From Scolanthus callimorphus (lineage: Eukaryota; Cnidaria; Anthozoa; Actiniaria; Edwardsiidae), in NCBI GenBank assembly GCA_033964015.1, contig CM066921.1, positions 23,293,355 to 23,357,354 on the forward strand: DNA of 64,000 bases, in the 5' to 3' direction. Below, piece by piece: positions 43,811-53,379 of this stretch. A model generated the notes under the pieces. That model ran no database searches. It was given only the letters and a program-made list of their open reading frames with translations, and had not been told where the DNA came from. Every line of letters begins with the position of its first letter. Position 1 is the first letter of the stretch. A program made the position numbers and the translations under genes.

Positions 43811-44988
43811 ACACTATCCATTTAGAACTTCAATTAAATCATAGTTAACACGTATTTGTCGGATGACCTGGCTGTCTGGATTAGATAACCCCTCGTTTAC
43901 CTTCTTTCCATACTTTACCAGACCATCTTTAAATGCCTCATTCCCTCCCAGTGTTCCAATGAATGACTTTAATGTCACCTTTGGGTTGGTACGTGTAGAC
44001 TTCCCGCGAATCCAGCTTGTACAAAGTCCCTTTTGCAAGGGCGCAGTTCAGTGCTTTCATTATCAACTAAAACAATTAAGCCAAAAACGCGTTTTACGAA
44101 GCAATCAGACATAAGGGCCAACATCCGGTAAAATAGCGTGTTTTTATGAAAATGTAAACATTCAAGACAGTGGATCAAAGATGGCGGTTACCCACCATTT
44201 TAAAGCTTAATTGTGATATTCTACCCCAAGTGATAGGAGCTTGAAAAAAGTTTAGTCTGACAAGGGTTTAGAATCACACATACCTCTATGTCGTTAATTA
44301 GTGGAGTGCATGGGTCACTGTTGAACGCTTTAATCAGGGTCTTTTCATAGGCTGCATAATCCTCCACTGTCAAAACACCAAAGATGTCTGCCACTAAGCC
44401 TTTTGGTATCATCATGTTCACCGCTCTTCCAGCATCTCTACCATATTTTGCCTTGACCACTACAAATCTGAGCACGTTCTCTCGGGCCTCCCTTTCTGTT
44501 GAATCCACAAAGTCATCGTCAAAGTCCATATCCCTCGTTGTTTGCTGGAAGTACGCTCTGAATGAAGCGTCTACAATATTACACACGTAACTGGAATTAT
44601 GGTCTTTTAACACTTGACATAGCTGACTGCGAATCATCTTTGCCGTGGCTTGTTTTGATCTCGCAAAAAGCACTTTTGTCTTCAATTCCAGCAGTCGTCG
44701 GTGTAGTCTTATTCAAGAAATTGGTGGCCCATTCTTTGACTCAAACGCTATATAATGAGATATAGCCGACATGCGGGTCTTGTCGGAGCTTTGGGAGCTG
44801 GGTACCGCTTGATCTTTTTGCGTGTTATCTTCCTGCTCTTCTGGGGATTTCTTATTGGAGGACTGCAAATCTTGTACTGTTATGCTTGAGAAGTACAACG
44901 CAACGCCCTCTAAGCCTTCTATCGCACTTGGCTCGTTTTTCGCAAATCGACTTCCAAGACTCGTCCGATTCTCTCTCTTTTGAGGCAT
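43811..44988 (-). pseudogene. Family H protein, copy 3 (N-terminal half)
   Basis: ATG at 44988 starts MPQKRENRTSLGSRFAKNEP. Homology blocks shared with copy 2 are SAISHYIAFESKNGPPIS, one in-frame TGA at 44713-44715, and LHRRLLELKTKV. Then KMIRSQLCQVLKDHNSSYVC and KAKYGRDAGRAVNMMIPKG follow, ending at a donor (NDIE/GTATGT) near 44282. The next exon follows an acceptor (TTGTTTTAG) near 44070: NCALAKGTLYKLDSREVYTY, a one-base shift, SFIGTLGGNEAFKDGLVKYG and NYDLIEVLNG. It stops just before the position where the other copies read W and continue to the P-loop. The ATPase half is missing. Confidence 0.55.
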
Positions 44989-45159
44989 CCCAAGAACATT
45001 TTAACCACACAACACACAGTTTGCCCTCGACCAGTGGTAAAAAGTAGCTCTTGGCCGCTTGTTTTGCTTTGCTGCTATTGAGTTGATGTGCAGGACGGCA
45101 AGCTGCTGATGCCTAGATATCGCAAAATAGGAAAATAAGCAGCTGATATCTTGCGAGGT
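44989..45159. other. Spacer between family H copy 3 and the LINE tail
   Basis: It could hold the copy 3 promoter. No further feature is recognised. Confidence 0.3.
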
Positions 45160-45439
45160 AATAAATAATAATACAATTTCTTATATAGCACGCATACGTT
45201 TCTCTTCTGCGCGTTTTACAATGGTAATAATAATGAAAATAAATCGTTTAAATCATATATATATATAATATAAAAACTGGGTATAAAATCTTACAATGCT
45301 AATGGAAATTTTTTTTAAATAATAAAAAGGTAGTAAAAGCTAAAATTATTAAAAGAAACATTACACATCATACGCAATCTTAAAAAGATGGTCTTTAAAA
45401 GTTGTTTAAAACTGTTCACATTGGAGCAAGTCTCGGCGC

Positions 45440-45966
45440 TGCAACTGAAAAAGCCCGTCGCCCATCAGTAATTAGATTAAAATTAGGTTGCTTAAGGCGT
45501 AAAAAATCTTTAGAAGACCGCAAGGCACGACCCGGTCTGTAAAAATCCAATAATTCTTTGATATATGATTGCGCCAAGTCATTTAGGGCCTTGTAGGTGA
45601 TAAGGTTAATCTTAAAAATAATCCTCTGTTCTATAGGCAGTCAGTGCAGTTCCTTAAGAGTTTCCGTAATATGATCGAATTTGCTTTTGCATGAAACGAT
45701 ACGGGCAGCAGCATTTAGCACCGATTGCAACTTGGCGAGCTCTTTGTCCGGAATTCCAAAAGAAGTGCATTACAATAGTCAAGCTTTGAACCAATAAAAG
45801 TATGGACTAGAGTTTCTCAGGTGCTTCGACTAATGTATTTCCTGACTTTAGAGATATTACGGACATGGTAGAATGCTCCTTCCACAACATCATTAACATG
45901 CCGGGTTAAGGACATCGTGTTGTCAAAAATGACGCCAAGGTTACGAGCATGGATCGCAGGATTTAA
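45440..45966 (-). pseudogene. LINE RT C-terminal region after the insertion
   Basis: Starting from the insertion edge the frame reads ILNPAIHARNLGVIFDNTMS, then HVNDVVEGAFYHVRNISKVR, GSKLDYCNALLFGIP, LNAAARIV and YKALNDLAQSYIKELL. This joins naturally to YLREKRIV on the other side of the insertion, which shows the two parts were once contiguous. Confidence 0.75.
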
Positions 45967-45970
45967 TATA

Positions 45971-46776
45971 TAGATTTAGCCACTGGCTAAAAGCGGAGCT
46001 CCTGGTTATAAAATTTTCTGTGTGAATGAAAGGGATTCCCATGTGTACATGGTTTACGTGATTGCTTTAGACCACTTCATTTCGCTGGACTACATTACCC
46101 AAGTTTGGTTGTTTTAGAGTCTTCCCTTCACGAGATATTGATTTTTCAAGCATAGATGACGTCATCGATGACGTCATCACGTGACCACCTTATTTCGCTC
46201 ATCTGGTGGCCTAGACTACACTACCCAAGTTTGGTTGTTTTAGAGTCTTCCCTTCACGACATATTGATTTTTCAAGCATAGATGACGTCATCGATGACGT
46301 CACATCACGTGACCACTTCATCTCGCTCATCTGGTGACCTAGACTACACTACCAAAGTTTGGTTGTTTTAGACTCTTCCCTTCATGAGATATTAATTTTT
46401 CACTGATGACGTCATCGATGACGTCACATCACGTGACCGTTTTACAGCACCCCCCTTGTGGCATAAACAAAATATCCCAAGTATGGTTGTCTTAGCATGT
46501 TCCCTTGAGGAGATATAATTTTTTCTTTGCATACCACAGGGTTCCCATGTGTACACGGACGGACGACGGACAGACGGCGTACGCTATAGGTTCAATACCA
46601 GAAAAATAAAGAAAAAATCATATCTCCCGAAGGTTAGCTTCTATAGAAGCCAAACTTGGACAAACTGTCAAAGACCATAAGAGGAACTCTACACTAAAGT
46701 CACGTGCCCTTACGTCATCAATGACGTCATCAAAATGATCCAAAATGCCCGTGACGTTCAAAAATCAACTCGATAG
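45971..46776. mobile_element. 806-bp insertion carrying CRE-like palindromes
   Basis: It interrupts the LINE reading frame and is flanked by TATA (45967-45970, 46777-46780). The left end TAGATTTAGCCACTGGC also occurs near 10659. The body has three tandem units of about 125 bp. Each includes CAAGTTTGGTTGTTTTAGA, two full TGACGTCA palindromes (46157, 46169; 46283, 46295; 46407, 46419) and CACGTG just after. A further TGACGTCA lies at 46722 and a CACGTG near 46701. There is no ORF and no clear TIR. Confidence 0.7.
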
Positions 46777-46780
46777 TATA

Positions 46781-48454
46781 CTATACGTTTTTCCCTTAGG
46801 TATGGTGCTCCGCTTGCGTGGGCCTTCGTTGGAGGACGGAAACGAGAGTGAATAAGTAAAAGTTCTGTTCTTCCATTATTTAGTTTTAGTTTGTTTATAG
46901 TCATCCAATGATTAATCTCAGCAACGCAGCATTCTAGGCGCTTCTTAGCAGAAGACAACTCTTGATCATTATTGCATGCGAAGGTCGTATATAGCTGGGA
47001 GTCATCAGCGAAAAATTGGAAAGACAGGCCATGTTTCCGTACAATATCACTTAAGGGCGCAGTGTACAGCAGGTATAGGATAGGTCCTAAGACCGAACCT
47101 GGGGTACACCAAAGCGAGAGGGCAAGAGGATGAAGAAGTGCCATCAATTTGTACGAATTGTGATCTTTCACTTAAATATGATTCAAACCATGCTAAGGCT
47201 TTGCCCTTAATTCCAAACCTAGATGAGAGTCTGTTTAACAGTATTGCATAGTCAACAGTGTCAAACGCCGCTGAAAGATCTAAAAGAACAAGAAAAACGC
47301 AGCGATGACTGTCAATTGCTTTAATTATGTCATTCTATACACAAGTGCGGTTTCGCAGCTATGGTACAGCTTATATGCAGATTGCAATTTCTCATTGAGG
47401 CCATATGTACAAAGAAACTCCCATAGTTGCACAGCTGCAACTTTCTCAATTGATTTGGAAATGAACATGAGATTAGATAAAGGTCGAAAATTAGGGAACA
47501 GTTAATGGTCAAGGGATGGCTTCTTTAAGTTTGGGGATAGCGCAGCCTCTTTTAAGGGCTTGGGTATTACGGCACTTTCAAAAGAGAGGTTCACTACATT
47601 GATTATAATTGGTAAACGTTCATCAAAACATAGTTAAAAAAGGGCAGAGGGCAAAGGATCAAGACAGCATGATCTCTTTGAGAACTTTAATAATAATGGT
47701 TTCAGTTCGGGGACGGTGGTGGGAGCAAAGGCCATGAGTTCATATCCAAGAGGAGCATCATCATCAAGGAGACAGAGTGATGTAGAATCACTGGGCAAAT
47801 CAGCAGAGTCAAGCTCCTGTCTAATAGCCGTGATCTTGTCAGAGAAAAAAACATGCAAAATTTATTAACAAGATCAACTGTAGACTCACAGGAAGGGTAA
47901 CGTTTCTCAGATGTCAGGTTTAGCATACGGTCAATTGCAGAAAAAAGTACCTTATGATTGTTTTTATTATCAAATATTAAGTTTGAATAGAAATTTAATT
48001 GAGAAGATTTAATTAAGGACCTTACATGTGCACATTGTTCTTTAAACAATTGTTGGTGAATTGTGAGTTTAGATTTGCGCCAACATTTCTCAAGCCTTCG
48101 TCGTTCACGTTTGGTTGCGGCGATCTCATCATTGTACCATGGTGCTGATGGACGCAATGTTATAAGGCGCTTCTTTAGAGGTGCGTGTTTGACAATCAGA
48201 CTCAGCAGATCAGTATGGTACTGTTCCGCTAGCGCCTCCATGTTAGTTGTGGGCGTTTTAAAGACTAATAGTACCTTTAGTTCTTTGGAAAATAATTCCA
48301 TGTCAATGCCACGAAGCGTGCGACTATACTTCAATAATTTTGGGGGAGCAGGTTTAACTATGGCAAGTTTGCAATGCACTGCAAAATGATCCGAAAGGTC
48401 TGGATCTTCAACCGCACAATCAATTACAGTATAGGTGTGTAGGTTCATTGACAT
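46781..48454 (-). pseudogene. LINE linker and reverse-transcriptase region
   Basis: The end of the endonuclease is LSDHFAVHCKLAIVKP (S-D-H-F). Then come the linker and FFSDKI/ITAIRQEL-type segments, followed in broken frames by RT motifs near 47290-46760: VPQ-type GSVLGPILYLLYTAPLSDIV and LSFQFFADDSQLYTTF (FADD). The last motif before the insertion is YLREKRIV. Frame breaks lie near 47702 and 47640. Confidence 0.75.
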
Positions 48455-49362
48455 GTTGTGACAAATTGTATGAGTCTAGTAGATCAAGGAATCTTGCAGC
48501 CAGTCGATCAGTTGATGGTTCGTTAACATGGAAATTGAAATCACCCATAACAAGAAGTCTGCCCGAAGACACAGAAAAATGCTCAAGCAAATTATTGATT
48601 TCCTCAAACAATCCTGTAACTGTGAGGCGGTTGACTTTTGAGGGGGGTGGGCGATAGACGACAGCCACCCTAACAGCTGCAGTTGGAGTGTGGAGTAAAA
48701 GCTCCAAGTATTCAAAAGATGAATACTTTTTAGATGTCTGCCGTTCAACCTTCAAGCATTTGTTATATAGAAAGCCAATACCGCCACCAGATCGACCAAC
48801 CCTCGGTATATGTATGAACGCATAGCCACGAGGACTCAACTCATTAATCACACAGTTTGAACCACCGTCAGATTTTGTCCATGTCTCAGTAATACCCATT
48901 AGATTAACTTGATGTTCAACTACATAATCTTTTATAAAAAGCGCTTTTTTATTGATGGAGCGCGCATTGAGTAAGCACATTGAAAGAGGACATGGGTTGG
49001 TATCACGTACGGGCAACCGTTTGATGTTAATCAGGTTCGCGGGATTACATGTCTGTGAGCGAGGTATGGTTGGCTTGTTGTAGCAACAAGTTGACCCGAT
49101 TGTTGTAATGTTGCGACCTTGCGGACCTGGGTTTAATTTAAACACGAGGTCACCCTTCAGAGGGAGATGAAAAGTCGCAGTGGAGTTGCTATAGTAACGA
49201 CAGGGATTGTTTTGCCTTTTGATTATGTATTTTGACCAGAAAATCGGTCTAGAAAACTCAGGATAATAGGACCAACATAAGTTTTTTAGGCCTGTGTTTC
49301 TGTTATCATCAGCCAGTGAAAGTGGCAAAGACATGAAAACGCCATCATGTAGACAACTAGAG
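48420..49362 (-). pseudogene. LINE endonuclease (EEP) region with 2A-like motif
   Basis: GDLVFKLNPGPQ near 49140 resembles a degenerate 2A site (canonical D-x-E-x-N-P-G-P), as found at the N-terminus of some CR1/L2 elements. The apurinic-type endonuclease motifs follow: SMCLLNARSINKK, LMGITETWTKSDGG, GYAFIHIPR, AVVYRPPPSK and LLVMGDFNFHVNEP. The frame is open across the domain and breaks after HVNEPTHLYCN. The enzyme nicks target DNA for retrotransposition. The frame upstream of 49362 belongs to the neighbouring transposon arm. Confidence 0.8.
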
Positions 49363-49366
49363 TTAA

Positions 49367-50335
49367 GAGCGACTCTCTGTACGGACCGAGTGAGATGTGG
49401 CACAAGGTTGAAAGATCGACCCCCCTCATATTTTATCCAGAGATAGCCTATGGTATGCTAGTAAACGTGATATATTTTGTAGATTAAAAAATAAATCAAT
49501 GCAGAGAAAATTTCGAAAAACCACCACTGGGTCGTGAAGCTCAAAAATGACTTAAACCGCTTGCGATTCTACGGTCAAATAACGGAACTCGCGCGAAGGC
49601 GCAAAATAAAACATGCATTTATTTGCATCATAATTTCATTTTAGAGGTATCAAAGATTTGTTTGCAACTAGATGTTTAATTTAACTTTATTTTATTTAAC
49701 TTTATTTTGAAACAATGAAAAATACCGGCGGTATTATTCAGAATTTGTTGAAACTTGGAATCTAACAAGTACTTGAGATATATTTAGCCCGGGTATAAAG
49801 ATTATTCTTGGAAAACATATCTGAGACAAGAACGAGCACACGCAATTTACCCTAATTAAGCCAATTCTCTCGCGGAACTGTAAACAATCTCCTAAGGAAT
49901 ATCCTGAGAAATCTCACTCTTTACCAGAAAGAATAACCAAATAAGCCAGACACATGCAAGATTAACAGCTTACCATTTACTAGAGACGCCGTGGAGATAA
50001 ACTACGAGGAAAAATTCGCGTATTTCTACTTTTGCTTTCTTGCCGCCGGCATGGCGAATAGGTTTTCTCGGTAAACAAAATCTTCCAGATGGCGTGTTTT
50101 TCCCACGCTCACTGCTCACTCTTGTACAGCTTGTTTGTCACAATAACAACTTGTTTGCAAAATCAAACTCTGTAGGAGTAATTTCTGAGGTTCATAAAGA
50201 TTCTGTTCAAACGACTGAGGTATTTCTCCAATTTCTCCGTAGCTAGCTGGATATAAAGTGCAGTCAACCGTCTCATTGAACAATACAAAGTCAATTAACG
50301 TTTGTCACGCATTCTTCTCACTCGAAAAAAAGGGA
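49367..50335 (-). repeat. Left inverted arm
   Basis: Landmarks shared with the right arm include ACCGGCGGTATTATTCAGAA, AGCCCGGGTATAAAGATTAT and CCAGCTAGCTACGGAGAAAT-complement. On the minus strand it carries the MPAARKQK start followed by in-frame stops. Confidence 0.8.
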
Positions 50336-50577
50336 ACATTTTCTTTTACCGGCTTTCGATGTTGTTTTACTTTAGGACATTAGAACAGTAATTCTTTTGA
50401 TATTTCGAAATAAAATATGACTATCCAATATGAAAAGGAACTAAGAAACATTATAGCGAGACTAGATTCTATGATATTTGATTGACAAGGGTGTGCCGCC
50501 GTCACGTAGCTACGCCCAGTTTTCTAGTTGTTTTTGTAGCCGAGATTCTTGTATGAAGAGAAATCGATAGATTTGAA

Positions 50578-50986
50578 ATGGAGAAACTATGTTCATTTAA
50601 ACGCTTGGTGGGGCGACAGTGCGGGAGAGACCAGCGCAGCAAGAAGACAGAAGACCTTGTCCCCTTACTGTCGTACACGAAGGACATTTCAAGCCACAAA
50701 ACAGCAGTAGGATTAACATCAACTAGCGGGCTCGACACCGAGGTTGAGCTCATCCTAGCAAGAGCGTCAATATTCAGTCCTCCGCTTAGCATTTCTGATA
50801 TGTTCATTTGCCCAGCACATCGCTCGTCTTTGGGTATTGGGTGGCGAAGGGGTTCTACACGTTGTCGTGTGCCGGTTCAGCTTTCGAATCACGTGCGCAA
50901 AACGCGGGCTGCAGATCGCGCCATCAACAAAGATATATCCAAGTTAATTCTACATCATACGGGAATATTTCTACCTGTTGGCTCTG
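50578..50986 (+). CDS. Transposase-like gene, exon 1
   Basis: It starts MEKLCSFKRLVGRQCGRDQR and ends GIFLPVGSG at GTAAGT (50987). The C-P-x-H and R-R-x4-R-C-R-V-P pattern suggests a zinc-binding module. The frame is intact. Confidence 0.6.
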
Positions 50987-51123
50987 GTAAGTGCATGGAA
51001 GATTATTTAATATTTAAGTACAATTGGTTCAGTGCCCCGAAATCAAGGGATAAATATTGCTAAATCGAAATTTGTTTTTGTGACGTCATCACTTTTAGGA
51101 CTCTATTGCCTTTATTTTGTCAG

Positions 51124-51227
51124 GAATATGCAGTGAATGTAAGTCAAGCCTAGGAACAGCAGTTGCCTCTGCCTGCCCAGAACAACAACTTGTCAACATC
51201 ACCGAAGATATACATAATTTGTCCCTG
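51124..51227 (+). CDS. Transposase-like gene, exon 2
   Basis: Acceptor TTTGTCAG, donor CTG/GTAGGT. It reads GICSECKSSLGTAVASACPE and ends HNLSL. With exon 1 it completes the Gly codon (phase 1); it ends in phase 0. Confidence 0.55.
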
Positions 51228-51793
51228 GTAGGTATTTAGTTGTTGCTAGCCGCCGCCTTCTTTTCGATAAAAGGAGGGTTGTTTTTAGGCAGCGAGGTGT
51301 TATGAAATATAATCACCTATGATTCTGGTCTAGGGCGCAACCCGTTCCAGATATGTTGGCCGAAAAACGGTAAGGCCGAAAAACGGAATATAGAACTTAC
51401 CATCTAAAGAAGTTTTGAAAAACAACAAAATTTCAAAAGGGTTTTTTAAACATCCCTCGCCGTACTCCTCCGTCCCAGATGTTAGCGTGTCCAGTCTTCC
51501 CCACACAGCAAACCCGCAACTTCTTTACAAGACGCTTCCAGGTTAGGGGCGGATCCAGGCTCTCCAGAAAGAGGGGCCCAAATTGAAAAAAAAGGCCAAA
51601 GTTTGAAACTTACTCCAGCAAATACAGTAAATGTATGGGAAATGGGAAAATCTAACGAAAAAGGGGATCCCAGACCCCTGACCCCCCCCCCCCCCCCAAA
51701 AAAAAGCTGCCCGTGGGAGTATTGATGATGTTAATCAATATTATCATGCCTAAAAATAATAATATGATAGATATAGCTTCGCTTTACTTTCAG
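51228..51793. other. Second intron of the transposase-like gene
   Basis: 566 bp with a GGCGGATCCAGGCTCTCC motif near 51548 (compare 20890) and a C16-A8 run at 51684-51708, which looks like the end of an old insertion. Confidence 0.5.
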
Positions 51794-52832
51794 AGTGAAA
51801 CGTCCATGCCTAGTAATCGCTCAGAGCACAGCACGCCAATCACTCCCGGGGGAAGTTTCTATCAGCCTTGTAGTGACGATTCATCTTCAGGGGAGATTTC
51901 GTTTGACACATCTGCAAGTGGGAAAGATGCAACCAAGCCAAGAGAGGATTCGCTTAATGTCTATTTGCGCTCTCGAGATATCAGCCCGATTCGTTCTAGA
52001 CTACAGACGCCGTGGCAACATGCAAGCGAAAGAACCAAGCGCTATTATGTGCGCAAGGCTGGTCAAGGGCTATCTACAGTTTTACACGACATAGCTCCTA
52101 GCGATGCAAGTTCTCTCTTCAGAGCAGTCTGTTCCACCGGTGATATACAAAGCACACTGTTATTCGAGGAAGACGACGCCCCTGAAACAAGCATCGATGA
52201 AACCATGATGGATGCCCTTGCAGAGTGCTACCGAGCGGCTGACAACTCGTGGGAGACGCGCCGTCAGATCCTTTCTATTATGGCAGATAAGCTGACGCTC
52301 AATCAGCTTCGTCGGTGGATACCAAATTTGACGCAGTACCGCTTTACGGAGGCCAGGCGGCACTGCTTAGCTTACGGAAGGGGTGCAGCCGTAACATCCG
52401 AACCAACACCCAGGATTAAAGTCTCCGTGGCACAAATTGATCACTTTGTGAATTTCATTTCAAGTCCTCACATTGTTCAAGATTTACCATTTGGGGAGCG
52501 AACAATCACTTTATCTAAGAGACAATCAAGGTCCCAAACGTGATAAGGATCTTGATTCCAGAGCGAATAGTGAGGCAATACACAGCCTATTGCGACGAAT
52601 CCGGATTCAAGCCACTGAGCCGCGCGACTCTTCTGCGTATCTTGGATACGTGCAGTGCATCGGTTCGAACATCGCTCAAAGGATTGGACTATGTCAGTTC
52701 GGATGGTGCACAAGCCTTTGACGACCTATGTGAAGTTGTAGAGACACTCGGCGATGCTGGACAGGGTATGGACTGGGCCAAACAACAGGAGACCTGCGCA
52801 CAAGCAAGCGATACCTGAAGAGCGACTATAAG
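51794..52832 (+). pseudogene. Transposase-like gene, exon 3
   Basis: Acceptor TACTTTCAG; donor AAG/GTATTT. It reads SETSMPSNRSEHSTPITPGG, then RYYVRKAGQGLSTVLHDIAP, HIVQDLPFGERTITLS, a one-base shift, VPNVIRILIPERIVRQY and GLDYVSSDGAQAFDDL, another shift, then KRYLKSDYK. The frames before and after each shift align end to end, so loss of one base is the simplest explanation each time. Confidence 0.6.
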
Positions 52833-53127
52833 GTATTTTTTGCAGCTTGTTATGCTGTGATTTGAGTTTGGCACGAGTCTGCAGACTTGAAATACTCCCT
52901 ATAAGCAGGTCAGGTCAGGCGAAGTATCGCCTCTTGTTTGAATTCCAGGTTCGCTTAATCGAGGTGCGGTTTTCGGCAGTGTACACTAGTGATCTTCGGT
53001 TGAATGTTTTATAATAAGCGACTTGAACTAAAAGATTACTTGACCTGACTGGAAAAATCTTAGCAACCGTCCCTGATGCGGCGGCCATTTTGTACTTAGT
53101 TCAAAATGCTCGCGCAATTGCTCTCAA

Positions 53128-53329
53128 CTGGTTCACTTTAAGGCAAACGCAGATGCAAGTGCAATCGCAAGCGCAAGACATTTTTTCCCTTGCTTGCGCT
53201 TGCGCTTGAGTTGAATGGTTGACACTCAACGCAAATGCCATGCAAGCTGTGATCCACTGCTCAATGTTAGTGACTCAAATATCCTTGCGCTTGTGCTTGC
53301 TTCTCGACTTGCGCCCAAATGCGAACCAG
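53128..53329. mobile_element. MITE inside the third intron of the transposase-like gene
   Basis: Ends CTGGTTC and GAACCAG are inverted. The arms are rich in GCAAGCGCAAG and its complement CTTGCGCTTG. About 200 bp, non-coding. It sits within intron 52833-53379 and leaves the splice sites intact. Confidence 0.55.
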
Positions 53330-53379
53330 CCTTTAGGGCTAGTCTCCTGTTAAAGTTGCTCCTTTTTGCATGATTGTAG

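Larger units (their letters stand above)
45160..49362 (-). mobile_element. CR1/L2-like LINE, nearly full length but broken
   Basis: Minus-strand order is a 2A-like site and endonuclease (about 49200-48420), linker (48454-47702), reverse transcriptase (about 47860-46781), an 806-bp insertion (45971-46776), the RT C-terminus (45966-45440) and a 3' tail ending in ATTATTATTTATT at about 45160. Shared segments such as LRPSAPWYNDEIAATKRERR link it to the copy at 11.9-13.5 kb. Frameshifts and stops are spread throughout. The 5' side stops at the TTAA that bounds the 7.7-kb transposon. Confidence 0.85.

Noticed and set aside
50502..50807. 101-codon minus-strand ORF
   Set aside because: Antisense shadow of exon 1 of the transposase-like gene.
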